Below, piece by piece: positions 32,528-40,414 of a DNA stretch of 64,000 bases. Source of the stretch: [Clostridium] celerecrescens 18A (lineage in GTDB: Bacteria; Bacillota; Clostridia; Lachnospirales; Lachnospiraceae); assembly GCF_002797975.1 (NCBI RefSeq), contig NZ_PGET01000001.1:1302001-1366000 (forward strand), read 5' to 3'. Both the position numbers and the translations under genes were made by a program. The notes beneath the pieces were generated by a model. That model searched no databases and had not been told where the DNA came from. It saw only the letters and a program-made list of their open reading frames with translations. The first letter of the stretch is position 1; each line of letters begins with the position of its first letter.

Positions 32528-32878
32528 CTATGCTATATGGTCTAAATAATATTTTTCACATTCTTCAAAAGTGATTTCATGGCGAATACGCTTTAAAAAC
32601 ATATCAAGTGGCAGGGAATCAAGTACTGTCTCCATCTTAGCGGTGGAGTTTCTTTTTTGCCAATCTTCGATAAAATTTGCTCGCATTGTATCAGATTCAT
32701 GTTCAATTCTTAAAAGGGCTTGTCCTGGTATGCTCTCTGGCTTAACATACCATGTAATATTGCCGCCGTTGGAAATGTGTGCTATATGTTTATTGTCTCC
32801 ATTGACCTCCTTTGCGCTGTTCGCTACTGTCAGGCCATTTCCAAGGTATCCCATCCATAAAGTGAAATTACTCTTCAA
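32528..32878 (-). CDS. hypothetical protein (116 aa), minus-strand cluster
   Basis: TTG start preceded by AAGGAGAG. Sequence GYLGNGLTVANSAKEVNGDNKHIAHISNGGNITWYVKPESIPGQALLRIEHESD resembles LPD-type or plasmid accessory proteins, without certainty. Last of five leftward small genes, bounded by a GC-rich spacer. Confidence 0.6.
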   Translation of the reverse strand: MKSNFTLWMGYLGNGLTVANSAKEVNGDNKHIAHISNGGNITWYVKPESIPGQALLRIEHESDTMRANFIEDWQKRNSTAKMETVLDSLPLDMFLKRIRHEITFEECEKYYLDHIA

Positions 32879-32985
32879 TTTGTTGCCTTTCTCTCCTTGT
32901 CCCTGGAGGTAGGGAAATAAAAGAACGGCGGCGGACTGAACCGCCCACGGCTAAACCGTAACCGCCTGAATTGGATTTACTGGAA

Positions 32986-33420
32986 TCACTGAACCATGCT
33001 TTTAATAAAATCATCTATGCTGTGGATCGTGGTGAAATAATTTGCTGGGAAGTGCTGATCTACTAACTTTTTCAGTGCTGATATTGCGCCTTTCAAGGTC
33101 TTGTATGGTTTGTATAAAGTCCAATAGTCTTGATAATCATTTAATACCTCGGAAAAGTAAAAATCCTTTTGCATTATCACATATTGTCCGTCTTGGGATT
33201 TTACCATGTAACTATTCTTTATTTCCTCTTCTCTTTCTTTAAGCATAGTCCGATCGCTTTCCTCTTCAACAATTTCAACAGAATTGCATCTCTGGAGGTT
33301 GTCAGACACAACTCCGATGTTAAAGATCTCCCCTACATAGTAGGCGGTGGCTTCCTGAATGGTCCCGTTAAAGCGTGTTGTTATGCTGTCCCCGTTTTCA
33401 TAATTTACTTTTACTGTCAT
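32986..33420 (-). CDS. hypothetical protein (144 aa), minus-strand cluster
   Basis: Starts MTVKVNYENGDSITTRFNGTIQEATAYYVG with AGGAGGATAA upstream. The N-terminal 60 residues are a beta-rich domain common in mobile-element accessory genes. Function unknown. Confidence 0.65.
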   Translation of the reverse strand: MTVKVNYENGDSITTRFNGTIQEATAYYVGEIFNIGVVSDNLQRCNSVEIVEEESDRTMLKEREEEIKNSYMVKSQDGQYVIMQKDFYFSEVLNDYQDYWTLYKPYKTLKGAISALKKLVDQHFPANYFTTIHSIDDFIKSMVQ

Positions 33421-33491
33421 GATGTTATCCTCCTAAAACTTGATAATCCGGCGGTTGCTTTGACGCTACGGCTTGACCGCCGCCGGCTTAA

Positions 33492-33698
33492 TTAGATAAT
33501 CGCAATTCGCCTGTCTCCGTTGTCAAGTACTTTCTGAAGCTTGTCAGACGTGCTGGTTAAGTTCTCCGCTTTGAGATTTAAGAGCTCCTTTTCAAAGGCG
33601 CTTGCTTCAGGTGACGCTGCAGCATTTGCATTGATTGCCGCATTTCTATCAAGCTCTCCAATGATCCATGCAATTTCCGTTGTAGTTAATTTAATCAT
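33492..33698 (-). CDS. hypothetical small protein (68 aa), minus-strand cluster
   Basis: ATG at 33698 follows GGAGGTAA. MIKLTTTEIAWIIGELDRNAAINANAA, alanine-rich helix. 33732-33991 downstream of the next start holds no gene, only repeated GAGATTTTG phrases. Confidence 0.6.
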   Translation of the reverse strand: MIKLTTTEIAWIIGELDRNAAINANAAASPEASAFEKELLNLKAENLTSTSDKLQKVLDNGDRRIAII

Positions 33699-33991
33699 TT
33701 TGTTACCTCCATTTTGGCAATTTTCCTCCACTCTGCATTTACCAGGGCTTGTGACCTGCGGAACTTGTCCGGCTGCATTAGAGGGGCGGCGGTGGCCGCC
33801 TAATAAGCGAATTTAGAATTAAAGATGATTGACATGTAATGAGATTTTGAAACTCTTACCAGACGAAAGTTCAGGCAACCCACTTGCTGACCTATATAGT
33901 AGTGATTGCATTTTGAGATTTTGCAGATCCAGATTTTATTTTGATTCCAGTTGTCTACCCTGTGTTCTGTTTTCATGTGGAGCTCCTTTCC

Positions 33992-34327
33992 TTAAGCGAA
34001 TATGAAATTGTAAATCTGACATTTCATGGTAGCTGGCATTAAAAAGGCGTAACTGGTGTGAACTCTCCATCGACAAACTGCACGAGTAGCAATGTAGAGT
34101 CGTTTCCGTTGCTCACTATCAAGTTGTAAGACCTCCATAATCGCCTGAACTGCGCTTTGTGCTCTATCGTGTGACTGATTGGCATATGACAGGTGCTCCT
34201 TGCGTATTTTCAAACCATCAAAATTTCCGTTGTAAAGTGTCTTCCCAGAATAGCAATAATCGTTGTAACTGCTGTTTTCTTCCTCGACTAAATCAATCAG
34301 TCTTTCAATGTCAATATTCATTTTCAT
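33992..34327 (-). CDS. hypothetical protein (111 aa), minus-strand cluster
   Basis: MKMNIDIERLIDLVEEENSSYNDYCYSGK, helical. AAGGCGGTAG precedes the start. Unrecognised. Confidence 0.55.
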   Translation of the reverse strand: MKMNIDIERLIDLVEEENSSYNDYCYSGKTLYNGNFDGLKIRKEHLSYANQSHDRAQSAVQAIMEVLQLDSEQRKRLYIATRAVCRWRVHTSYAFLMPATMKCQIYNFIFA

Positions 34328-34367
34328 AATTTCTACCGCCTTTATATTTGTTTTGTAATTGTTTTAT

Positions 34368-34649
34368 TTATTTCCATTTGATACCATTGCTTGAATATTC
34401 CAATGTGTGCAATTCTCCACTTACGAGAAAAGTGATTTCGGAGAGATTTCTATCTATCTTGTAAATGCCGCCTGTTTTCGTTCTGTCGCACCAATTGCAG
34501 TATGGAATGCCATTGACTAATACTTTGTTAATTCTCTGTGTTTCTTCCATATCTAAGATATTTATAAGTTCCTGAATGTCAGTTAACTTTACATTCTCCT
34601 TCAGTTCAATAAATGTTGTAACTCTCTCGTGACCTTTGATTTTTTTCAT
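34368..34649 (-). CDS. hypothetical protein (93 aa), first gene of the minus-strand cluster
   Basis: MKKIKGHERVTTFIELKENVKLTDIQELINILD with AGGAGG upstream; a CNWCDR pair may bind metal. Divergent from the XRE regulator at 34798 across an operator region. Confidence 0.6.
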   Translation of the reverse strand: MKKIKGHERVTTFIELKENVKLTDIQELINILDMEETQRINKVLVNGIPYCNWCDRTKTGGIYKIDRNLSEITFLVSGELHTLEYSSNGIKWK

Positions 34650-34678
34650 GTTGTTCGTTCCTCCTTATGTGTCAATAA

Positions 34679-34766
34679 TATCACTAAAAATAGTGAAAGT
34701 CAATACATAAATCACTAATAATAGAGAATTATTTTTTGTTGACATTCTACCTAGATTTGATATAGT
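34679..34766. promoter_or_regulatory. divergent operator/promoter region
   Basis: TCACTAAAAATAGTGA (34681-34696) is a perfect palindrome; TCACTAATAATAGAGA (34717-34732) is a near copy. A rightward promoter TTGACA (34739-34744) with TATAGT (34761-34766) follows. A third TCACTA half-palindrome occurs before the toxin gene at 35055. The XRE protein at 34798 is the obvious binder. Confidence 0.65.
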
Positions 34767-34797
34767 GTAAATAGAATACTATATTGAGGTGATGCCA

Positions 34798-35046
34798 ATG
34801 CTGGAATATAAGATAGATGTAATTCAAAAACTGAAAGAAGTCGGTATTAATACCACAAAAGCTAAAGAAAGTGGTGTTTTTGGTCAGGCCACAATGAAGA
34901 AATTTAAAGATAAAGATACAAGTATCTCACTCGACAACCTTAATCGTCTTTGTTGCATTCTGGAAATGCAACCAAGAGACATTATAAAATACGTAGAAAC
35001 GGAAGAAGATAAAGAAAAAATAATCTCTAAAATCAGGGATAAATAA
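34798..35046 (+). CDS. XRE/Cro-family HTH regulator
   Basis: 82 aa. HTH within VIQKLKEVGINTTKAKESGVFGQATMKKFKDKDTSISLDNLNRLCCILEMQPRDIIKY, the small YvaO/Cro-like family. ATG chosen after TTGAGGTGAT. Likely represses both the leftward cluster and the toxin-antitoxin operon through TCACTA-TAGTGA sites. Confidence 0.82.
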   Translation: MLEYKIDVIQKLKEVGINTTKAKESGVFGQATMKKFKDKDTSISLDNLNRLCCILEMQPRDIIKYVETEEDKEKIISKIRDK

Positions 35047-35047
35047 G

Positions 35048-35077
35048 TTGACTATTCACTAATATATGTGATAAAAT
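35048..35077 (+). promoter_or_regulatory. promoter of the toxin-antitoxin pair
   Basis: TTGACT, 18-bp spacer, TAAAAT, with TCACTAATATATGTGATA (an operator-like palindrome) in the spacer, linking it to the 34679 operators. Confidence 0.6.
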
Positions 35078-35105
35078 AAGGTATCGAACGAAAGGAGATA
35101 CCGGA

Positions 35106-35345
35106 ATGCAGATAGAGTACAGTAGGCCGGCCGTAAAGTACATTAATTCACAAGATAAGCCGACAAAGAAACGATTAAAAGAAGCTATTGAAAAAATACC
35201 CCAGGGCGATATAAAGAAACTCAAAGGATTAGAAAATGAATATCGCTTAAGGGTTGGTGATTTAAGGGTTTTGTTTACCATTGAAGGAAACATGATAATT
35301 ATCTATGATATCTTACCCAGAGGGCAGGCATATAAGAGAATATAG
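35106..35345 (+). CDS. relE: RelE/ParE-family toxin
   Basis: 79 aa. YSRPAVKYINSQDKPTKKRLKEAIEKIPQGDIKKLKGLENEYRLRVGDLRVLFTIEGNMIIIYDILPRGQAYKR is the RelE fold nearly end to end. Ribosome-dependent mRNA interferase activity is expected of RelE relatives. Toxin precedes antitoxin, 11 bp apart. Confidence 0.92.
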   Translation: MQIEYSRPAVKYINSQDKPTKKRLKEAIEKIPQGDIKKLKGLENEYRLRVGDLRVLFTIEGNMIIIYDILPRGQAYKRI

Positions 35346-35356
35346 GAGGTGCCAGA

Positions 35357-35548
35357 ATGAGCAGAGAAGCATTAAAGAATCTCATTGAATTAGTACCGGA
35401 ACAGGATATAGAAACCCTTTTCCGTGTGATTGTAAAATTTGTTCCTGGGGATATAGCAGATCAGGACGAGATAGAAGCAATAGTTGCGGCGAAAAGAGAT
35501 ATTGAAGAAAATGGGACAGTTTCACATAAAGACATTAACTGGGATTGA
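35357..35548 (+). CDS. antitoxin of the RelE pair
   Basis: 63 aa, acidic: MSREALKNLIELVPEQDIETLFRVIVKFVPGDIADQDEIEAIVAAKRDIEENGTVSHKDINWD, typical of antitoxins with an N-terminal helical dimer region and a toxin-binding tail. GGAGGTGCC upstream. Stabilises the prophage. Confidence 0.82.
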   Translation: MSREALKNLIELVPEQDIETLFRVIVKFVPGDIADQDEIEAIVAAKRDIEENGTVSHKDINWD

Positions 35549-35552
35549 TTTA

Positions 35553-35579
35553 AGGGCCGGCGGTTGCTGGCTCTTTTTT
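35553..35579 (+). terminator. terminator of the toxin-antitoxin operon
   Basis: AGGGCCGGC pairs with GCTGGCTCT (wobbles) and is followed by six Ts, directly after the antitoxin stop. Confidence 0.75.
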
Positions 35580-35821
35580 GTGTTCCATGTACGGAGATAA
35601 AGAAAAGCCCTGCATTATCTGCAGGGCTGGACCTCTCCGGCAACCGATTGGGGCAGCCTGCCGGTGGCTGTTATAATACAAATAGCACAAAGAAAAATTC
35701 CTGTCAAGGGTTGATTTCAAAATTCTTTTGTGCTAATCTGAAAAAGCCGAGGGGGCTCTACAAGAAATACTCAAGGGCATATCTTCCGGACATTGAGAAT
35801 TTATCATGATGATTTTATCAG

Positions 35822-35861
35822 GCAGGCCAAAGAGTTGAAAACACTTTGAAGCCTGCTTTTT
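35822..35861 (+). terminator. intrinsic terminator in the 35549-36287 gap
   Basis: GCAGGC (35822-35827) pairs with GCCTGC (35851-35856), then TTTTTG. No gene directly upstream; the 35580-35820 stretch contains only a GCCCTGC...GCAGGGC hairpin (about 35607-35628) and no supportable frame. Confidence 0.55.
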
Positions 35862-36004
35862 GTATGCGAAAATCCGTATATTTTGGCCCAATATATTATA
35901 AAATACATATAGACATAAATGTTTATTTATTATATACTCTTAGGCTTTCTGTATCCCCTGAGGTATGTAACTGTATGGGATATATATAGATAAAATAAAG
36001 GTTA

Positions 36005-36183
36005 TTGACAGATATTTTATATTGTGGTATTATCTGGAAAACGATATAAATAAAGCGTGCATGTGCTAGCCTGGTTGGCCTTGACCATATGCAATGTCCC
36101 CGTAATAGGCGGGAAAGAACCAATGACTTTGAGTCCTTGTGTTGTACGGTATTCACTCCGTATGGCGCGAGGACTTTTTTATT
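36005..36183 (+). ncRNA. small RNA with strong promoter and terminator
   Basis: Consensus TTGACA (36005-36010), 17-bp spacer, TATTAT (36028-36033); expected start near 36040. The transcript ends in a two-tier terminator: AGTCCT (36132-36137) with AGGACT (36170-36175) enclosing TACGG/CCGTA, then seven Ts to 36181. The body (about 36058-36130) has GC-rich, foldable sequence and no ribosome site or frame. Length about 140 nt. I do not recognise it as a known riboswitch. It lies before the small-terminase region and may be a trans-acting phage sRNA or leader. Confidence 0.7.
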
Positions 36184-36287
36184 TGGTCCATAAATCGATT
36201 TAAAAAGTGCAGGCAAGAAAACCTCCACGGAACATAGCGGAAACGCTTTAAAGGGTATTAACGAACGTAAAAACGGCATTTAATTCC

Positions 36288-36500
36288 ATGGGTTATAGAA
36301 CAAATATAACTTTGTTAAAGAAATTAGGATTGCGAAGTGATCAGATGCAGGGAATTAGTGATAAATGCAACCGGGATAGTTGCAGGCTCTGTAAGGATGA
36401 AAAATGTACGGATCAGGAGCAGCGGAACGAATGTCTAGATCTGTTGAGCCAAATCATACCAAGTCCAGGTGATCTGGTAGCATTTGCCCTGTCAGATTAG
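36288..36500 (+). CDS. hypothetical Cys-rich small protein (70 aa)
   Basis: MGYRTNITLLKKLGLRSDQMQGISDKCNRDSCRLCKDEKCTDQEQRNEC; five cysteines suggest metal binding. No good ribosome site, so the start is uncertain. Confidence 0.45.
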   Translation: MGYRTNITLLKKLGLRSDQMQGISDKCNRDSCRLCKDEKCTDQEQRNECLDLLSQIIPSPGDLVAFALSD

Positions 36501-36606
36501 GATTCCAAAGTTATGTTATATTAGCTTCTGGGGCTTCAAGAGTATTTACCCAGGCATTAAATATATAAAGCTCTTATATGTGTCTGTATGATGATTATAT
36601 GATACC

Positions 36607-36620
36607 TGTATAAGAGACAG
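36607..36620. other. 14-nt match to a transposon mosaic end
   Basis: TGTATAAGAGACAG equals the inner 14 bases of the Tn5/Nextera mosaic end. It sits just before an AAAGGAG ribosome site and the 36639 gene. No other transposon feature is present; chance or library-adapter carry-over are both possible. Confidence 0.3.
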
Positions 36621-36638
36621 AAAGGAGATATGTAAGTT

Positions 36639-37265
36639 ATGGCTAAGACAGATGATTATACAGTAGATGGCTTTGATATAGAGCTTAATACAGATGATAG
36701 AGATACAGATGATAGAGATTATATTAATAATATTACAGCTATCATTATGGAGATATCTAATGAGTTTATAAAGAGACATAGTAATATTAATCTATGTTCT
36801 TCTCAGGGATTATCTGAGTTATTAAAAGATATAGGACGTAAGTATAAAGCAGATATTAATAATATAAAAGAATTAGATATACTATGGGATATCTATACAG
36901 TTATCTGTTGTACTTGCAGGATTAAGCCTACATTACTTAGATTCGGTATGATGATAAGTGTAAACAAAGATACGTTTAATAGCTGGTTAAAAGGGGAATA
37001 TGATGGTCGGGTCGCTTCTGGTCACTCCGTAACGGCACAAAAATGGAAATCAGAATGCGAATCAAGCTTGTATGATGAGGTAATCCAGACCGGCAACATC
37101 GGCTGCATGTTCGCCCTAAAAGCCAACTATGGGTACCGTGATAACGTCCAGATCATAGCTTACGATGACAAGGCAGGGAAGCCTGAATATAGCCGGGCAG
37201 AGATAGAAGAGCGTGCCAAGACGGTGAACCTGCTGCCTGAATCAACTGACGAACTACCAGATTAA
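36639..37265 (+). CDS. putative terminase small subunit
   Basis: 208 aa. Acidic repetitive N-terminus (DDRDTDDRDYINNI), then a helical DNA-binding region (LCSSQGLSELLKDIGRKYKADINN...NKDTFNSWLKGEYDGR) and the motif IGCMFALKANYGYRDNVQI, which in Clostridia phages occurs in proteins upstream of large terminases. Codons 1-130 are unusually AT-rich (ATA/GAT repeats), then composition changes sharply near 37005. The small-terminase role is inferred. Confidence 0.6.
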   Translation: MAKTDDYTVDGFDIELNTDDRDTDDRDYINNITAIIMEISNEFIKRHSNINLCSSQGLSELLKDIGRKYKADINNIKELDILWDIYTVICCTCRIKPTLLRFGMMISVNKDTFNSWLKGEYDGRVASGHSVTAQKWKSECESSLYDEVIQTGNIGCMFALKANYGYRDNVQIIAYDDKAGKPEYSRAEIEERAKTVNLLPESTDELPD

Positions 37266-37713
37266 CACTTCAAATATTCTGACAACATCTAAAACCTTCC
37301 ACACAAAAGATAAAATTCAATAGCATCCATGCAATGTGCACAGTGTTTCTAGGCGATTTTGTGCAGTATTCATGCCCAACAATACGTTAAACAGTTATTT
37401 AACGAATAGTTGAAAGGGCAATAGCAAAGAAAAAGACCTAACTTGTGCAATGTGCTTTAAAACATGAAAATAATTTGTGCAATAATACAAGTGATATGGA
37501 CAAGCAGAGATTTGCAAGAGATAAGAGGGGCCGGAGGGGGTCTATGGAGAAGCAGTTTAGGGGCCAGTTAGCCGTCCAAGTTCCGATAAAAAACAAAAAG
37601 GCTTTCACCCACTTAAAGCAAAGTGTTTCGGAGATTTGAGAAAAGGAAATATATTCGCCTGATTCTCAAAAATTTTAAAAAATATAAAAAGGCTTTTCCA
37701 GGAGGATATATAA
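37266..37713. other. 448-bp gap with one possible 31-codon gene
   Basis: Contains TGTGCAATGTGC-like phrases at about 37330 and 37445 and one frame, 37544-37639 plus, starting MEKQFRGQLAVQVPIKNKKA behind GGAGGGGG. No promoter or terminator of note. Otherwise I see nothing supportable. Confidence 0.3.
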
Positions 37714-38163
37714 ATGTTCAATTGTAAATTACTGTTTGCCAAAAGATATAGAGGAACTTTCATGTTTGCCTTTGTAAATTTCAAGACCCAGGAATGCTAT
37801 GAATGGTTTTTTCAATTCTCGTTAAAGGATCCATGGTGGATTCCTAAATATGATTCGTATTACCTGAATGATGGTAAGTGGCCGTTAGCCGGCTGGTTGT
37901 TTTTCTATTTTGGCAGACACACTAGAGGGGCAGTAATCCCATGTGAGCAAAGTGAAATCAGTGAGGGCAAAAAGCCATTGGTTGATAAAGCCGGGAATCT
38001 GTATGTGATTTATAACCTGCCTGAAGAAGAACTGGCCAGGAAATTCCGGCGGACAATTCTCCGATATAACTGTGAAGTTGGGATTGAGAAAGATGGCGAT
38101 AACGTGACAATAATTAATACAGTCCGGTCCAAAAGATGGATTTCAATTTTTCTCAAAAAATAA
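37714..38163 (+). CDS. hypothetical protein (149 aa)
   Basis: Aromatic-rich N-terminal half (ECYEWFFQFSLKDPWWIPKYDSYYLNDGKWPLAGWLFFYFGRH) and a basic C-terminus. AGGAGGATATATAA before the ATG. Unrecognised; likely soluble despite the aromatics. Confidence 0.6.
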   Translation: MFNCKLLFAKRYRGTFMFAFVNFKTQECYEWFFQFSLKDPWWIPKYDSYYLNDGKWPLAGWLFFYFGRHTRGAVIPCEQSEISEGKKPLVDKAGNLYVIYNLPEEELARKFRRTILRYNCEVGIEKDGDNVTIINTVRSKRWISIFLKK

Positions 38164-38179
38164 AAAGGCGTTATTTGCT

Positions 38180-38374
38180 GTGAAGAAAAAGTTATATATG
38201 GCGGTTGAAACAGATAAATATGAGTTGCCGCTTTATGTGGCTGATACATCAAGGGAACTGGCCGACTGGTCCGGCTTCAGCATTAACTACGTGCTAAGTG
38301 CTATATCGCATGATTATGCTGGAAAGAAATCCGGAATGAAGTTTCTGCGGATTGAATTTGATCAGGAAGAATGA
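38180..38374 (+). CDS. hypothetical protein (64 aa)
   Basis: GTG start. MKKKLYMAVETDKYELPLYVADTSRELADWSGFSINYVLSAISHDYAGKKSG; the DTSRELADWSG...YVLSAIS phrase is widespread in small phage proteins that may be HTH-like. Ends 10 bp before the first silent fibre cassette. Confidence 0.65.
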   Translation: MKKKLYMAVETDKYELPLYVADTSRELADWSGFSINYVLSAISHDYAGKKSGMKFLRIEFDQEE

Positions 38375-38383
38375 TGCTTGGCT

Positions 38384-38683
38384 TTAAATAGCAATTTAAC
38401 AAAGTATAACTTAGGGTATCACGCACGCAAAGTAATTGATGTTAGCACAATATTAAATAATGTTGCTGATTTAATGGAGGCTGGTTATTATGGTGGCGAT
38501 CTGGTGTTACAAGGGTATGCGCCTCCTGACACCTACAATAGTAATTCCTGGGGACTTATACGGTGGGTAGCTGGATCTTCTGGTATAGCTTATTTGCAAT
38601 TTGTACAAGATCGCAGTGCTGCCATTATTACCAGGTCTATTAGTAGGACGGGTAATACGGATACAGGCTGGATATTACATTAA
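38384..38683 (+). pseudogene. silent tail-fibre C-terminal cassette A1
   Basis: Promoterless, start-less module in frame from the core: LNSNLTKYNLGYHARKVIDVS... to TDTGWILH, stop at 38681. The phrase GYAPPDTYNSNSWGLIRWVAGSSGIAYLQFVQDRSA is typical of phage receptor-binding tips. Core AAATAGCAATTT at 38386-38397. It would be expressed only after recombination with the fibre gene at 52892. Confidence 0.75.
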
Positions 38684-38684
38684 A

Positions 38685-38692
38685 ATGATCAT
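38685..38692. repeat. hinge palindrome between cassettes A1 and A2
   Basis: ATGATCAT lies exactly where the two opposed modules meet tail to tail. The same hinge occurs at 53941 (ATGATCAC) and 60884 (ATGATCAT). Confidence 0.6.
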
Positions 38693-38998
38693 TTAATCCA
38701 GTAGCACGAATCGAACATAGTAACCAGCATAAATTGCGGCACTTGATTTAATTACGTTAACCTGTAAGGTATTGCAGTCTATCCTCGTTATTCCGTCCAT
38801 GGTCCGCAGATCTGACCATGTGCCAGTAGATAACTGTATTTGTGCGGCCAATAGGTATGTATTACCAGATGAACTTCCACTGATGTTAAATAGTTGGTTG
38901 GTAGACGTATCATTAAATACCCCGGCGGCAGTGCGGATGCGACTTGTGTCAAATTTGTTGTTCAGATTATTACTTACTCCCGCTAAATTGCTATTTAA
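38693..38998 (-). pseudogene. silent tail-fibre C-terminal cassette A2 (opposite strand)
   Basis: Reading leftward from the core: LNSNLAGVSNNLNNKFDTS... to IYAGYYVRFVLLD, stop at 38693. Core in inverse orientation at 38985-38996. No start or ribosome site of its own. Paired with A1 as a tail-to-tail storage unit. Confidence 0.75.
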
Positions 38999-39010
38999 GG
39001 AGATCCATAA

Positions 39011-39436
39011 ATGAAAGATTATAAGATTTTTATAAACATAACAAAAGAGGTTTTAGATTCCGTGAAACCAGGTGATTTAGTAAAAGTCAACGATTGGAAA
39101 AAACCGTTGAAGGTAATTGCTGTCTCTGATAATTATTTTGTGATGGCAAGGAAATTGTTTGGAGAATGGGAGTATTCGGTTTGTGAAAAGAAACCTTGGG
39201 GTGGAATAAGATATAACGCAATGATTGGCGGCAAATTTCATATTGGTACAGATGGTTGGGTATTTGGTTCTCCGACATGGATTGATTTTGATTGCGAGGG
39301 ATATGACTTTGATAATTTGGAAGCGTCCCAAGCTTACATAAACTCATTTGAGTTATCAGAGGATAACAGGGATCATTCTTTTATTTCTCCACGCAATGCC
39401 GTGCCGATAGCCAGTATTTATATTAAGTCAAACTAA
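39011..39436 (+). CDS. hypothetical protein (141 aa)
   Basis: MKDYKIFINITKEVLDSVKPGDLVKVNDWKKPLKVIAVSDNYFVMARKLFGEWEYSVCEKKPWGG...DGWVFGSPTWIDFDCEGYDFDN, a family seen in phages and ICEs of Clostridia, of unknown function. AAGGAGATCC ribosome site touches the A2 core site. Confidence 0.7.
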   Translation: MKDYKIFINITKEVLDSVKPGDLVKVNDWKKPLKVIAVSDNYFVMARKLFGEWEYSVCEKKPWGGIRYNAMIGGKFHIGTDGWVFGSPTWIDFDCEGYDFDNLEASQAYINSFELSEDNRDHSFISPRNAVPIASIYIKSN

Positions 39437-39542
39437 ACCACGGGTTCCGGCGTGCATGGGAAGCCGGATTAAATGCGGTCAATCAGGTGGTGGCATCTGG
39501 GCGTAAAGCAGCCCGTAACTGAATTTGTGGAGGTAAGTAGAA

Positions 39543-39872
39543 ATGAAAAATTCTAAGGTCATAGCAGCCGATGAAGAAATAATGAAAACTGCTTCAGATA
39601 CTTTTTTCAGACAGTTAGTTGAGTGGATGAACAGTGAAAGTATTGAAAACACTGATAGTCTCCAAGATGCTGCTGAGATTGTCCGGAAAGAATTTCTACA
39701 GAAAGGTGACTGGTACAATGCTCTGGTAGATTCCATTGCCCAGTATTTGAGAACCATTCCAGCCAATAAAGGGTTATACAACGTTGCAGAGGAGCTTGCT
39801 GATCGTATTATCGGAATAGAAAATTTGGAAGGAGATATCCATGGACAAGAAAGAATTGGCAAGGCTCATTGA
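39543..39872 (+). CDS. hypothetical protein (109 aa)
   Basis: MKNSKVIAADEEIMKTASDTFFRQLVEWMNSES, helical. Overlaps the next gene by 32 bp. Unrecognised. Confidence 0.6.
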   Translation: MKNSKVIAADEEIMKTASDTFFRQLVEWMNSESIENTDSLQDAAEIVRKEFLQKGDWYNALVDSIAQYLRTIPANKGLYNVAEELADRIIGIENLEGDIHGQERIGKAH

Positions 39873-40233
39873 TGGCCGGGAATATGGCTATGAACCATTC
39901 CGGGACGTTCGGCAGGCAGCGAAAGAATCTGGTCTGGTTATCGTCAGTGGTGCGTCTGATGACTTGATGGAAATTGACGGCGCTATTTATGATGAGCAGG
40001 GTTGTTTTGAAGGTGGCGTGATATATTTTGACCGTCAAGGTGCATTTGGTAGTGATGGTTATGCTACAAATAAGATTGTAGCCCTCTGGTGCGATAGGTC
40101 CGCATTAGACGAAAACGGAAAAGTTATTACCTGGACGTATAAAACGGATATTCCCCATGAAACTTTTATGATTTATGAGGACGTGGCGCCTTACTGCCGG
40201 GGTATAGTATTTAATTTGGCAGATGTGAAATAG
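39841..40233 (+). CDS. hypothetical protein (130 aa), phage/ICE accessory
   Basis: MDKKELARLIDGREYGYEPFRDVRQAAKESGLVIVSGASDDLMEIDGAIYDEQGCFEGGVIYFDRQG, a conserved accessory family whose function I do not know. GGAGATATCC ribosome site inside the preceding frame. Confidence 0.68.
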   Translation: MDKKELARLIDGREYGYEPFRDVRQAAKESGLVIVSGASDDLMEIDGAIYDEQGCFEGGVIYFDRQGAFGSDGYATNKIVALWCDRSALDENGKVITWTYKTDIPHETFMIYEDVAPYCRGIVFNLADVK

Positions 40234-40244
40234 AGGTGAGGGAT

Positions 40245-40409
40245 TTGGTATTTCTGAAATGGATTATTACGGTTTGGCATATATCTATGGCACTATTTAT
40301 TTGCTCGACTTCTAGAGGGTTGACTTGGGAAAGGAATAAAGCTGCCGTTATTGGGTTTAGTATTATGGCTATTATGTATGTTCTGGCATTGGTGCCGATT
40401 TGGAGGTGA
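40245..40409 (+). CDS. small two-helix membrane protein (54 aa)
   Basis: TTG start after GAGGTGAGG. Two hydrophobic segments (WIITVWHISMALFICS and VIGFSIMAIMYVLALVPI). Coupled to neighbours. Function unknown; holin-like size but wrong location. Confidence 0.5.
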   Translation: MVFLKWIITVWHISMALFICSTSRGLTWERNKAAVIGFSIMAIMYVLALVPIWR

Positions 40410-40414
40410 TAGAT

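Noticed and set aside
32135..32549. Overlapping plus and minus frames of 60-70 codons in the GC-rich stretch
   Set aside because: They lack ribosome sites and overlap each other on opposite strands; more likely by-products of higher GC.
38700..38720. tRNA-like GAATCGAAC phrase
   Set aside because: It is part of the reverse-strand fibre cassette and no cloverleaf can be formed; I see no tRNA gene in the window.
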